This document shows positions 25,240-34,243 of a stretch of DNA of 64,000 nucleotides, piece by piece; the stretch's first letter is position 1; every line of letters begins with the position of its first letter. This DNA comes from Gammaproteobacteria bacterium. GTDB taxonomy: Bacteria; Pseudomonadota; Gammaproteobacteria; Legionellales; Legionellaceae. The position numbers were made by a program, and so were the translations under genes. Below the pieces are notes generated by a model that was not told the DNA's origin, made no database searches, and saw only the letters and a program-made list of their open reading frames with translations. Where the stretch lies: the NCBI GenBank assembly GCA_030147635.1, contig JASBUZ010000036.1:79959-143958 (forward strand). Reading direction: 5' to 3'.

Positions 25240-26246
25240 GATGTTTCTCCCAGTACTTGACGGGCATGGGCTGCAATGACTTGATTCAATTTTGTGAGGG
25301 CTTGTTCTGGGATGACCATCTCCGCCTCAAGCTTGACTTGTTTGAGTTGGTCGAGTTTGGCAAGCAGGGCTTGGGTTGCGGTACTGTCTGGCATAAAGCT
25401 TTGCTCTAAGTATTGCATGGCTTGAGTCAGTGCGAGCTGGTAAACGGTATTGTTACGCTCGAGTACTGCCCACTCGGCTTCCTTGAGACTGAAACGGACG
25501 GTCGCACGTAACATTGCTTCAAAGGCAAGCGTTGGTTTAGGCTCCAAAAGCTTGTCGTGGTGTTTAATTGTCACCACATGTTGTAGATATTTCGCGATAC
25601 GACCTAGGTGGTCATCTTTGGCGGGTGCTTCGCTAGATGCCTTGGGGAGTGGGATGAGCGTTAAAGCCCAAGTTGCCTCTTCTGCGGCACTAAGCTGGGT
25701 TAAAAGACGAGTCACATCCGTTATAGGTGCGCTTTCGGTCGCATGAATATCTTTGGCGAGTGCTTTTCTGACTGGCGTGAGTGCGGGGTTGTGTAGGGGC
25801 GCGAGAACTGCGTCTGCATCGTTAAGCATGGCAACGGTGGTTGCTTTATCAGTACTCCAGTGTGCATTGAGCTCTGCGAGTTCAAGTAAGTGACGTGCTT
25901 TCAGGAGTCGCCAATCGTCAGAAAGATTGTGAGACTCAGCAAGGCTTGTGCGAATTTTTTCTTCAAATATTTTTTGTTCCGTTTTTGCTCGCTCTTCATG
26001 AGATAGAGTAACAGCACGATGTGCCTGGAGACGCGCTTCTGTGCTACTTTGCTGTTGAGTGAGCATGTTGAGTGTCGCCTCAAATGCTTTCGTTTGCTTA
26101 GCAACTGTAAGTGTGAGCTGCCGGTTCATATAAATTGCTGCGAGTGCAACGACTATTGCAAAGCTTGCAATTAGAGATAGGCCAAAGCCAGATTTTTGTT
26201 TGTTTGGGCGTGTTTTCTGTATTTTTTCAGGTGCTGAATCTGTCAT
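25236..26246 (-). CDS. hemX: HemX-family membrane-anchored protein
   Basis: 336 residues. A Lys-rich cytoplasmic start, one membrane helix (about 25-42, LSLIASFAIVVALAAIYM), a coiled-coil (about 50-105) and a helical periplasmic domain. WRLLKARHLLELAELNAHW and DADAVLAPLHNPALTPVRKALAKDI are typical of HemX, long annotated as uroporphyrinogen-III C-methyltransferase although the catalytic SUMT domain is absent. Its position between hemD and hemY confirms the assignment. It follows hemD after a 31-base gap. Confidence 0.9.
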   Translation of the reverse strand: MTDSAPEKIQKTRPNKQKSGFGLSLIASFAIVVALAAIYMNRQLTLTVAKQTKAFEATLNMLTQQQSSTEARLQAHRAVTLSHEERAKTEQKIFEEKIRTSLAESHNLSDDWRLLKARHLLELAELNAHWSTDKATTVAMLNDADAVLAPLHNPALTPVRKALAKDIHATESAPITDVTRLLTQLSAAEEATWALTLIPLPKASSEAPAKDDHLGRIAKYLQHVVTIKHHDKLLEPKPTLAFEAMLRATVRFSLKEAEWAVLERNNTVYQLALTQAMQYLEQSFMPDSTATQALLAKLDQLKQVKLEAEMVIPEQALTKLNQVIAAHARQVLGETS

Positions 26247-26277
26247 GACAAGATATGTCCTTATTTAATCAATCAAG

Positions 26278-27000
26278 TTAAAAGCCTTTCGGGCTTGTAA
26301 TCACAGTTTTAAACCCTTCATCGTATGCTGCGCGAGCTAAGCGCTTGCTCTGTACCAGGCAGGGTTTGCTACATAGCCAAGGTCGGGCTTTTTTGTCAAA
26401 CAACATAAATAAATGTTGCAGGGCCGTTTTACTGGTTATGAGTATAATATCGACAGCGTCTTCATGCCATAGGGCGTCAAGTTGCGACTGCGCTACGTTT
26501 GGTAAGGCTCGGTGGTAGACTGCAAGTGGTATGACTTTTGCCTGTCGTTTTGCCAGTGTACTTTGAATGAGTGTGCGGCCCTTCTGGCCTTTAATCAGCA
26601 AAATAGTTTGATGCGTGACTTCTTGTAGCCGAGCTAACATGAGTAAATGCTCACTATCAGGCTGGTCTGGCACAATAGAGTTTGTAATGCCATGTGCCTT
26701 TAGGGTATTTCTGGTGCCTTCTCCTATGGCATAAGTTGTTATGAACTCGGGCCAATTTTTTTGGGGATGCGTTTTGAAAAAATAAGACACTGCATTGGGG
26801 CTGACAAAAATAATATGTTGTACGGTTTTAAGCGGTGGCATGTGTGCGAGCCATTTTGGGTCTGTTGGCTCTATGGCAAGCAGAGGTAACTCAACGGGGA
26901 TACCGCCCGCAAGCGCAATTCGCTCCGAGGTCGCCTGTGCTTGATGTGCCGGGCGCGTATTTAAGACCCGCATGTTTTTTAAATCAAGTGTCTTACTCAT
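26278..27000 (-). CDS. hemD: Uroporphyrinogen-III synthase
   Basis: 240 residues. It closes hydroxymethylbilane to uroporphyrinogen III with inversion of ring D. The family is poorly conserved, but the N-terminal LNTRPAHQAQ, the middle FVSPNAVSYFF, AIGEGTRNTLKAHG, LIKGQKGRTLI and the ITSKTALQHL strand occur in the expected order. Position immediately after hemC, with an eight-base overlap, settles it. Length is normal (about 245). Confidence 0.92.
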   Translation of the reverse strand: MSKTLDLKNMRVLNTRPAHQAQATSERIALAGGIPVELPLLAIEPTDPKWLAHMPPLKTVQHIIFVSPNAVSYFFKTHPQKNWPEFITTYAIGEGTRNTLKAHGITNSIVPDQPDSEHLLMLARLQEVTHQTILLIKGQKGRTLIQSTLAKRQAKVIPLAVYHRALPNVAQSQLDALWHEDAVDIILITSKTALQHLFMLFDKKARPWLCSKPCLVQSKRLARAAYDEGFKTVITSPKGF

Positions 27001-27922
27001 GTTGACTTAACAAGCTCGATACGTTTTGTGCTTGCAGGGCAAGAACCGCTGCTTTAGCAAGGTCTAGCGCTTTGTCTTCAGGACCCACTTGCGTGTTTTG
27101 AAGGATGGTTTGACCATCTGGCGAGGCAACGAGCGCATCCAATGTGAGCTCAGCTTTAGCTGAGGGTCTGCAATAAATTGCAATTGGGGTATGGCAACTG
27201 CCGCCAAGACTTTGGTTGACGTGCCTTTCTGCTTCAACCGTGCTTGCGGTCTTGGAGTCGTGCAATACAGCAAGCTTTTTTTGTAACTGCACGTCATCCG
27301 CTCGACACTCAATGCCTAAAGCACCTTGTCCTGGTGCTGGCAGCATCACGGTTGGGGGCAAGGTTTCTTGAATTCTCGCTTCAAGTTCTAATCGCTCAAG
27401 GCCAGCTGCCGCTAAAATAAGCGCATCATAGTCTTCCGTTTCAAGTTTTTTTAAGCGTGTACCGACATTGCCACGCACCGATTTGATCTTAAGATCAGGA
27501 CGCCGTGCTAAAAGTTGTGAGGCACGTCTCAAACTAGAAGTGCCAACGGTGGCACCCTGAGGTAAACTTTTCAGCGTTGGAAATTGATTGCTGACAAAAG
27601 CATCAAGTGGATTTTGTCTTGCAAAAATCGTGTGCAAGATGAGGCCTTCAGGTAAGGTGGCCGGCATATCTTTCATGGAGTGCACCGCAAGGTCTGCACG
27701 GTGGTCTAAGAGTGCTTCTTCGAGCTCTTTCACAAATAACCCTTTGCCGCCAATGTCTAATAACTTAACATCTAGGAAGCGATCGCCGGAGGTTTTTAGC
27801 GGGAGCAATTCAATGGTAAGCTCTGGCCAGTGGGCAAGGAGTTGGTTGCGCGCATAATGCGCTTGCCAAAGGGCCAGCGGACTTTGTCTGGTTGCAATAC
27901 GAAGGTGCGTTAGTGATGACAT
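26993..27922 (-). CDS. hemC: Porphobilinogen deaminase (hydroxymethylbilane synthase)
   Basis: 309 residues. It polymerises four porphobilinogens on its dipyrromethane cofactor. RIATRQSPLALWQAHYA, TSGDRFLDVKL, GKGLFVKELEEALLDHRADLAVHSMKDMP, VGTSSLRRASQL, the cofactor-Cys region SLGGSCHTPIA and GQGALGIECR are all textbook. First gene of hemCDXY. It is divergent from ftsB with a 58-base spacer. Confidence 0.97.
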   Translation of the reverse strand: MSSLTHLRIATRQSPLALWQAHYARNQLLAHWPELTIELLPLKTSGDRFLDVKLLDIGGKGLFVKELEEALLDHRADLAVHSMKDMPATLPEGLILHTIFARQNPLDAFVSNQFPTLKSLPQGATVGTSSLRRASQLLARRPDLKIKSVRGNVGTRLKKLETEDYDALILAAAGLERLELEARIQETLPPTVMLPAPGQGALGIECRADDVQLQKKLAVLHDSKTASTVEAERHVNQSLGGSCHTPIAIYCRPSAKAELTLDALVASPDGQTILQNTQVGPEDKALDLAKAAVLALQAQNVSSLLSQHE

Positions 27923-27980
27923 GGTGCCTTAGTGTATGATAGTAAAGGCGTGATGATAACATGGACAGCAGGGAGGGGAT

Positions 27981-28250
27981 ATGCGCTTGATTGTGGTGGC
28001 TTTAATCTTGATGTTGGTCGGCTTGCAATATAAGTTATGGTTTGGTGGAGATAGCCTGCCTAAGTGGTTTCAAGTTGAGAAAAAGCTAGACCAAAGAGCC
28101 GCTGAAAATCAACAACTTGCAGCGCGAAACCGAGCCCTTGAAGCAGACGTTGCCGAATTAAAATCAGGTGAGCAAGCGCTTGAAGAACGTGCGCGTTACG
28201 AGCTTGGTATGGTGAAGGAAGATGAAACTTATTATCACTTTGTTAATTAA
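27981..28250 (+). CDS. ftsB: Cell division protein FtsB
   Basis: An 89-residue bitopic protein. A short cytoplasmic tip and one membrane helix (about 1-20, with LQYKLWFG just outside) precede a leucine-zipper coiled coil (about 35-70, DQRAAENQQLAARNRALEAD) and the terminal EERARYELGMVKEDETYY motif of the septum formation initiator family. FtsB joins FtsL and FtsQ in the divisome. In many gammaproteobacteria it precedes ispD, but here a rhodanese gene follows after 12 bases. That is a local rearrangement. Confidence 0.92.
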   Translation: MRLIVVALILMLVGLQYKLWFGGDSLPKWFQVEKKLDQRAAENQQLAARNRALEADVAELKSGEQALEERARYELGMVKEDETYYHFVN

Positions 28251-28262
28251 TTAGGAAAAAAT

Positions 28263-28589
28263 ATGTCAGTTCAAACGATGGATGCGGCTACATTAAAGCA
28301 AGCGCTTGATGCAAAACAGGTTGTTATTATCGATGTTCGTGAGCCTGAAGAATATGCTAAGGCTCATATTGTAGGCACAACGCTTATCCCACTCGCCACA
28401 GTGAGTTATGATAAAATCCCGATGGAGGCAGGTAAGAAGCTTGTAATTCACTGCCACTCTGGTAAGCGAAGTCAGTTTGCGTGCGAACAGCTCATTGAAG
28501 CGCAGCCATCGCTTGAAGTGTATAACCTGGAGGGTGGCATTTTAGCTTGGATGAATCTCGGATATCCTGTTGCTACTGGCAATACTTAA
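28263..28589 (+). CDS. Single-domain rhodanese-like protein
   Basis: 108 residues, one rhodanese domain. VVIIDVREPEEYAKAHI is the CH2A motif, and the active-site loop is IHCHSGKRSQFACEQL (Cys in CHSGKRS). It transfers sulfane sulfur in the cytoplasm; there is no signal peptide. The ending YNLEGGILAWMNLGYPV is typical. The following gene, a TauE/SafE exporter 13 bases on, suggests a paired sulfur-handling function. Co-transcription with ftsB is likely from spacing alone. Confidence 0.9.
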   Translation: MSVQTMDAATLKQALDAKQVVIIDVREPEEYAKAHIVGTTLIPLATVSYDKIPMEAGKKLVIHCHSGKRSQFACEQLIEAQPSLEVYNLEGGILAWMNLGYPVATGNT

Positions 28590-28602
28590 TTAAGGTGACA
28601 TC

Positions 28603-29415
28603 ATGTTCGTAATTGGTGGGTTTTTCCTAGCCGTTTTGATGGGCCTTATTTTAGGTTTTATTGGTAGTGGCGGCTCGATGCTTACCGTACCTATTTTGGT
28701 GTACTTATTTGGTCTAACGCCATTTGTAGCGACAGGCTACTCACTGCTCGTGGTGGGGAGTACTGCGGCTGTTGGTACGTTTAGCTATTGGCAGCGCGGC
28801 TTAATTCGTGTCCGAGATACGTTCATATTTGTTTTGCCGTCTACCATAATGATTTTGGTCACTCGGCGTTTTATTGTGCCAAGCATTCCAGACCCTATGT
28901 TTCGTATCAACGGATTTATGCTGGCAAAAGGCACTTTTATTATGACGCTATTTGCGCTCCTGATGTTGCTTGCTGGCTGGCTGATGTTAAAACCCGTTGA
29001 CTTTAAAAAAAAGAAACACCTGGAGTATAAGCCAGGCTCGCATCCAATGAAGCTTGTATTTGGCAGTGGTGCGGTTGGAGTTTTGGCTGGTCTTGTTGGT
29101 GCTGGAGGTGGCTTTTTAATTATCCCTGTTTTAATTACCTGGTTTAATCTTTCGATGAAAGAGGCCATTGGGACTTCGCTTGCTGTGATTATGGTGAACT
29201 CGTTGATTGGATTTCAGGGCGATTTATTAGCTGGCATTTACATGGACTGGAGCATACTCGGTCCATTTTTAGGGCTTGCGATTTCAGGGATGCTCTTGGG
29301 GATTAAACTGAATCAATACGCGGATGGGCAGCATCTTAAGCAGTGGTTTGGCTTTTTTATGTTATTTTTAGCAGGGATTATATTTTTGGGTGAAAGCTTG
29401 TCGTTATTACGCTAG
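28603..29415 (+). CDS. TauE/SafE-family anion exporter
   Basis: 270 residues with about eight membrane helices. The duplicated half-motifs GLILGFIGSGGSMLTVPILVY and GVLAGLVGAGGGFLIIPVLI are the family hallmark. Members export sulfite or organosulfonates, or import thiosulfate-type anions. With the rhodanese upstream a sulfur oxyanion is the likely substrate, but this is context only. The ATG is preceded by AAGGTGA. Confidence 0.9.
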   Translation: MFVIGGFFLAVLMGLILGFIGSGGSMLTVPILVYLFGLTPFVATGYSLLVVGSTAAVGTFSYWQRGLIRVRDTFIFVLPSTIMILVTRRFIVPSIPDPMFRINGFMLAKGTFIMTLFALLMLLAGWLMLKPVDFKKKKHLEYKPGSHPMKLVFGSGAVGVLAGLVGAGGGFLIIPVLITWFNLSMKEAIGTSLAVIMVNSLIGFQGDLLAGIYMDWSILGPFLGLAISGMLLGIKLNQYADGQHLKQWFGFFMLFLAGIIFLGESLSLLR

Positions 29416-29433
29416 AATCCAGTCCTACAACTG

Positions 29434-30255
29434 TTGATAAAAATGAGAAGAATGAGGATGCTACAAGCATTTATTGCCCCTTTTTTAGTAATTGCAAAGC
29501 ATTTCAATTTACTGAAAGGCTCTATGTTAACCGAAGTTCATCAGCGTTATGCAGGCTCGGTGATTGGGTTGGCATGGGTTGTTTTGTATCCTTTTATTTT
29601 GTTTTTTATTTATTCGGCACTTTATATTGTTATTTTTAGAATTAAACCCACAGATATGACGACTAATATGTATGTGGTTTATATCATGAGCGGTTTGCTG
29701 CCTTTTTTAGGGTTTGCAGAAGCTCTATCGGCTGGTACAAGCTCTCTGTCTGACAAAAAGTCGCTGTTATTGAATACATTATATCCTTCTGAGTTTATTC
29801 CGATTCAGGCTGTGTTGTCGAGCCATATGACTTTATTTGTAGGCGTGTTTCTTTTGATGCTCGCAGATATTTTATTGCTCAAGCACTTGCCCTTGGTGGT
29901 GCTCATAATTCCTTATCTGATTGTGCTACAACTGATGTTTACGGTTGGTGTGGTTTGGGTGCTTTCTATTTTGAATTTGGTATTGAAAGACATTCAACAG
30001 TCTTTGTCGTTTGTTACGATGATACTGATGATTATCAGTCCAATTGCATACACACCTGCTATGGTTCCTTCGGCGTTGAAGCTGATTATTTACCTCAATC
30101 CCTTTTCTTATTACGTCTGGTCTTATCAAGATATCTTTGTACAAGGTGTTGCAAATCAACACCTTGTGATTGCAACGGCAATTAGTTTTGCAAGCTTTAC
30201 GCTTGGCTACTTATTTTACGGTAAGACTAAGAAGGCTTTTTACGAGTTTGCGTAA
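29434..30255 (+). CDS. ABC-2 polysaccharide export permease without an adjacent ATPase
   Basis: 273 residues and six membrane segments. HQRYAGSVIGLAWVVLYP is the conserved ABC-2/Wzm/KpsM N-terminal segment, and the ending LNPFSYYVWSYQDIF is the matching C-terminal signature of O-antigen or capsule exporters. Normally a Wzt/KpsT ATPase follows at once. None is seen in the window and the next gene runs the other way, overlapping by 45 bases. The start region has several Met codons (MIKMRRMRM), so the first residue is uncertain. Confidence 0.88.
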   Translation: MIKMRRMRMLQAFIAPFLVIAKHFNLLKGSMLTEVHQRYAGSVIGLAWVVLYPFILFFIYSALYIVIFRIKPTDMTTNMYVVYIMSGLLPFLGFAEALSAGTSSLSDKKSLLLNTLYPSEFIPIQAVLSSHMTLFVGVFLLMLADILLLKHLPLVVLIIPYLIVLQLMFTVGVVWVLSILNLVLKDIQQSLSFVTMILMIISPIAYTPAMVPSALKLIIYLNPFSYYVWSYQDIFVQGVANQHLVIATAISFASFTLGYLFYGKTKKAFYEFA

Positions 30256-32145
30256 TGTTGGCACAATAGAAGCCTTTTGAGTCACGCGGGCCACGTCGAA
30301 CTCAGTGACTTTTTCAGTTTGTCTTTGTTGATTAATAATGGCTTGGGACTGTTCAGACAGCAATTCTGCTGTGTTGTTTTGCTCTGTGACGGATAAATCA
30401 ACGTACTTGAGTAAGGTTTTCTCATATTGTAGCCAAAAGTCAGTTTCAAAAGGTTTAAATACCTCGTTTGAATGAGGGCCAAATTGCTGAGTATCGTATA
30501 CGAGTGGGATTTGGTAGTCATCTGATAGGGCTGCAGCAGGTAAGAGGCTTGATAAATCGAATGCAACCAGTAAGTCGGGTGTTGCATAATTCAGTTCAAT
30601 CATTTTTTTAAAAGCATCACGAAACAAAAGATCAATGACTTGAATGTGTTTGCAGTGTGCTTGATGCCGTGTGCGTGCCTCTGGGCTGTATAGACTATTA
30701 TTGGGGTATTGAATATTTTGAGCGTTGCTAAACTGACTGAGCTGATGACGAAGGGTATAGTAATCCTTCATAATAAGCCCGATTTCTGAGGGGGGGTGTT
30801 TGTGCTGAGCGTGAGCAAGGTTTAGATGGAGGTCTCCCTGATTATCGACGATATATTTTTTTGCTTTGGGTTGATAGGTAATTCCGATGCAGGTTATATT
30901 TGCAAACTGAGTGTAGCATTTTTTGAGCCACTGTACGCGTGGATTTAGGTGTAGCTCGTGTGGCACTAGGAGTAAGACTGTTTTTTTACTAAAAGGTGCT
31001 TTAGCAGTGGAAGGTATAGGTGCTAGACTTTTTTCATGAGCAAACTCTGAGAGGATTTCATCTAATTGCTCTACAAAAGGGCCAACTTGCAGGGCTGGGT
31101 TTTGCGCAATTTCTTCAAAGGCACAGTCTGTAATGAGCTGGCGTTTTTTGTCGTCAGCGAGGTAAGCCTGAACTTCCTCGATATTAGATAAGTCTTTTTT
31201 TAAGGGTAAGTAGTGTTTGTATGGTTTAAACAAGCCTGAATATTCACCTTCATATAAGATTTGTAAGGTTTTGGTTGCTGCTGCTTCAAAATGTCTTGGA
31301 GAAACTTGAGCATAGTACACATTGTTCTCGTACTTATGTAAAAATTCACGGTGTGCTTTGTGATAGAACGCATCAAAATTTGCTTTGAGTTTTGTATTTT
31401 TTCTTTCAAATTGCTGACATTTTTTCTCAACTTCACCAGTAAAGTCGAATAAATTAGAACCTGACTCTGCGCCAAGTGTTGCTTTGGTGGAGAGCAAGAA
31501 CCGAATCCAGTCGGTCCCATGGATTCGATTAGACCAGTTACTAGATATATCTAGGTTCAATGCAGTGTGTGCTAAGTTTTGTTGAATGGCGTGCCCAACA
31601 TGCCATTTCTCATAACCAAGGATACCGCACTGCAAGGGCTGCATAGAGCCACGGTAAGCAATATCTGTAGCGCGAGGGTATGTGATGCTTGTTGCAAGTT
31701 GAATTAAGTCATTCGAGATATAGCTGGTATATTGAGTCAGAAATTTCACCTCTCCTGCAAGTGCTTTGGGGTAGACTTTAGTAATCTCATGCTGAGGCAA
31801 GCAAGTTAAAACCAAATCTATATTGGTTTCGCCAATAAAGCGAGCTGCTTCATGGGAGCGTATATGCTCATCTTGCTTGAATAAAACTTTTATACCGTCG
31901 AATTGATGGAGTGCAAGTGTTTCGTTGAGTGTATAGAGCGTTTGAGGGTTGTAGGCCACCGTATTGTGCAGCATCACGCCGTGGAATCCTGTCAAATCAA
32001 TAGGCTTTTGAAAAGAGAGGTTTGGGTACAGGTTAAGTATTTGTATCTTGTGTTTGGATAAGTGTTTGAGCTTGAGGACACTGTCTTGTACCGTGAGTAA
32101 TCCGAGTGGGTCAAAATAACAAATCAAGAGGAAGTTTAATTGCAT
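30211..32145 (-). CDS. Two-domain glycosyltransferase-like protein
   Basis: 644 residues, soluble. The first half (about 1-350) resembles CgeB/Glyco_trans_1_2 proteins: LFKQDEHIRSHEA, GWEK-type GILGYEKWHVG, SNWSNRIHGTDW, then the acceptor-end motif ESGSNLFDFTGEVEKKC. A second half begins near 390 (TVLLLVPHELHLNPRVQWLKKCY) and has LVYDTQQFGPHSNE, like the N-terminal lobe of a GT-B enzyme. It then stops without the nucleotide-binding lobe, so the second unit looks truncated or is a new fold use. It is probably involved in surface glycan assembly. It overlaps the ABC permease end by 45 bases on the opposite strand. Confidence 0.7.
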   Translation of the reverse strand: MQLNFLLICYFDPLGLLTVQDSVLKLKHLSKHKIQILNLYPNLSFQKPIDLTGFHGVMLHNTVAYNPQTLYTLNETLALHQFDGIKVLFKQDEHIRSHEAARFIGETNIDLVLTCLPQHEITKVYPKALAGEVKFLTQYTSYISNDLIQLATSITYPRATDIAYRGSMQPLQCGILGYEKWHVGHAIQQNLAHTALNLDISSNWSNRIHGTDWIRFLLSTKATLGAESGSNLFDFTGEVEKKCQQFERKNTKLKANFDAFYHKAHREFLHKYENNVYYAQVSPRHFEAAATKTLQILYEGEYSGLFKPYKHYLPLKKDLSNIEEVQAYLADDKKRQLITDCAFEEIAQNPALQVGPFVEQLDEILSEFAHEKSLAPIPSTAKAPFSKKTVLLLVPHELHLNPRVQWLKKCYTQFANITCIGITYQPKAKKYIVDNQGDLHLNLAHAQHKHPPSEIGLIMKDYYTLRHQLSQFSNAQNIQYPNNSLYSPEARTRHQAHCKHIQVIDLLFRDAFKKMIELNYATPDLLVAFDLSSLLPAAALSDDYQIPLVYDTQQFGPHSNEVFKPFETDFWLQYEKTLLKYVDLSVTEQNNTAELLSEQSQAIINQQRQTEKVTEFDVARVTQKASIVPTLRKLVKSLLSLTVK

Positions 32146-32324
32146 TGAGCTTATCCGGTGGTGTAAGACAGTTTTGAGTCAAAAGCCAAATTTTAAAGCG
32201 ATTTTATGGTGCTCACAAGCAGAAACTTTAGGATGTAAAAATTATATGCTCCATATTCACTAGAAATTCAAATGATGTTACTCTTGAGCACCAATATTGA
32301 TAAGGTTTCTGCTTGGAGTAAGGC

Positions 32325-33278
32325 ATGTATAGGGAAAAAATAATAACGGTGGTTGTTCCTGCGTATAATGAGGAAACTCAGATTACGCGAGTTGTGGAAA
32401 CCATGCCAAGCTTTGTTGATAAAATCCTGATTGTGGATGACTGTAGTACAGATAAAACGGCCAGTGTTGTACAGTCTTTGGCAGATGAGTATAAGACTGT
32501 GCACTTGCTGCAGCATGAAGTGAACCAGGGGGTTGGGGGGGCTATTGCAACGGGTTATAAGTGGGCACGTGATAACGATACAGACGTTGCGGTCGTGATG
32601 GCGGGGGATGCACAAATGGACCCACATGACTTGCCTGCATTACTCGATCCAGTTGTTGAGGGCCGAGCCGATTACTCTAAGGGCGATCGACTTACAACAG
32701 GACAAGCTTATAAGGAAATTCCTAAAGTACGTTACTTTGGAAATTCTATGCTAACTTTGATGACGAAAGTTGCCTCTGGTTATTGGCATGTCACGGATTC
32801 ACAAACAGGTTACACGGCCATTAATAAAAAAGCATTGCATACTATTGATTGGGATAATATGTATAAGCGTTACGGACAACCGAACGACTTACTGGTTAAG
32901 CTCAATGTCTATGATTTTAAAGTCGTAGATGTGCCTATTAGGCCCGTGTACAACGTTGGTGAGAAATCGGGCATTAAAGTACGTCGTGTTGTATTTTCAA
33001 TGAGCTGGCTTTTGCTCAAGCTGTTTTTATGGCGTATTAAAGAAAAGTATATTATTCGAGACTTTCACCCGTTGGTTTTCTTTTACTTTTTAGCCTTTTT
33101 ATTGGTCTGTGTTTCGGGCGTTTTAGCAATTCGAATGTTTTACTTATGGTACCTCCATAAGTATGCCCCGTATATGACGACTTTAGCTTTGTTCTTTTCT
33201 GTGACGATGGCAATGCAAGCATCTTTCTTTGCAATGTGGATGGACTCCGATCATGGGAAAAAAAGTGGTAGCACCTAA
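32325..33278 (+). CDS. Family 2 glycosyltransferase, polyprenyl-phosphate sugar synthase type
   Basis: 317 residues. GT-A fold of the DPM1/GtrB group: VVVPAYNEETQITRVVE, VDDCSTDKT, GVGGAIATGYKWA, VVMAGDAQMDPHDLP (DxD-like), and SDSQTGYTA-like VTDSQTGYTAI. Two C-terminal membrane helices (about 245-265 and 283-300) anchor it. It would charge a lipid carrier with a sugar for later transfer outside the cytoplasm, fitting the GT-C-like and UPF0104 proteins next door. The spacer 32146-32324 shows nothing beyond a possible promoter. Confidence 0.88.
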   Translation: MYREKIITVVVPAYNEETQITRVVETMPSFVDKILIVDDCSTDKTASVVQSLADEYKTVHLLQHEVNQGVGGAIATGYKWARDNDTDVAVVMAGDAQMDPHDLPALLDPVVEGRADYSKGDRLTTGQAYKEIPKVRYFGNSMLTLMTKVASGYWHVTDSQTGYTAINKKALHTIDWDNMYKRYGQPNDLLVKLNVYDFKVVDVPIRPVYNVGEKSGIKVRRVVFSMSWLLLKLFLWRIKEKYIIRDFHPLVFFYFLAFLLVCVSGVLAIRMFYLWYLHKYAPYMTTLALFFSVTMAMQASFFAMWMDSDHGKKSGST

Positions 33279-33289
33279 TTAAGTGTTAT

Positions 33290-33319
33290 TAGGGTCCATA
33301 TAGGGCCCTAGTATTTTTT
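33290..33319 (+). terminator. Rho-independent terminator of the family 2 glycosyltransferase
   Basis: The stem TAGGGTCC / GGGCCCTA (one mismatch) around a short AT loop is followed by ATTTTTT. It lies just after the stop codon at 33278 and overlaps the stop of the convergent UPF0104 gene. Confidence 0.7.
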
Positions 33320-34243
33320 CAGTAAGCCTCGCTTATGTTGTGAGGCTAAAAACAGACTGCAAATGGGGCCACAAATCAGAATCCATATCAAAGTGGTTAG
33401 TCTAATTAGGGTGACCACAATGATGCCCTCGGCTGTGGTATAGCCCAAGACAACCGATGAGTAAATAATCGAGGCATCGTAAGTCCCTAGAGATCCCGGA
33501 GTTATCCTTAAGATAAAGGAGAGATCTGATAGTGTCGTCGGGAGTAATGCGGAAAAGAAGCTGATGTCTAAATCAATAGCATTGTAGGCGGTATAAAACA
33601 TGGCGGCAGATACAAGGTAAAGTAGTAAAGTATACATATACAGTGCCTTCATGACGCTCTTATTTTGTTTTACTTGGCGCCAGCTCGCGAGGATGCCATC
33701 GATTTTTTGCAAGAGTTTCGATGAATACTGCTTAAGCGGCAAATCAAAAAACAGCATCCAGCTTAGTGCAATTAAGCCAGCAAACATGCCAAGCACCCAA
33801 GTTAGAGAAATTGTTTTTTTGATGAAGTATAAATAGCTGACAGCAATAGCGCCTCCTAGGATAAATATCAGCAGTTCTATCAAAAAAATAGCTGCTAATA
33901 GAACGGAAAACTTCGTGTATTCGAGTGCATAGTTTTTCTTTAAGTACTTCGCCCTAAAGCCAAGGCCTGCAAAAGGAAAAATATAATTGCCTAATAGCGT
34001 GATGGCTATTAGGCCAAACCATTCTTTAAAGCTTAAATAAATATCAAAGGCAGCTAGCGCTTTGTTTAAAAGGATACCTTGTAAGAATAGGTAAAAAAAA
34101 GCAGTAATTAGTAATAAGCTCAGGCTGGCATAAGATATGGACCACAAGGCGTCGAATTCTTGGGCGTGTTGCCGTATAAAAAAAGTAACCCAGATGCTCA
34201 ATGCTATGACGATTGCATACGCAAGAATATATTTATAACGCAT
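33308..34243 (-). CDS. UPF0104/AglD-like (LPG synthase TM) membrane protein
   Basis: 311 residues and about eight helices. The family marks are FAGLGFRAKYLKKNYALEYTKFS near one third and TPGSLGTYDASIIY near the end, as in YbhN/AglD-type lysylphosphatidylglycerol-synthase TM domains. There is no soluble MprF synthase domain. Members often sit in glycan clusters and are proposed flippases or lipid-linked sugar handlers. The start overlaps the hisF-like gene end by 11 bases. Last gene of a leftward five-gene operon. Confidence 0.82.
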   Translation of the reverse strand: MRYKYILAYAIVIALSIWVTFFIRQHAQEFDALWSISYASLSLLLITAFFYLFLQGILLNKALAAFDIYLSFKEWFGLIAITLLGNYIFPFAGLGFRAKYLKKNYALEYTKFSVLLAAIFLIELLIFILGGAIAVSYLYFIKKTISLTWVLGMFAGLIALSWMLFFDLPLKQYSSKLLQKIDGILASWRQVKQNKSVMKALYMYTLLLYLVSAAMFYTAYNAIDLDISFFSALLPTTLSDLSFILRITPGSLGTYDASIIYSSVVLGYTTAEGIIVVTLIRLTTLIWILICGPICSLFLASQHKRGLLKKY

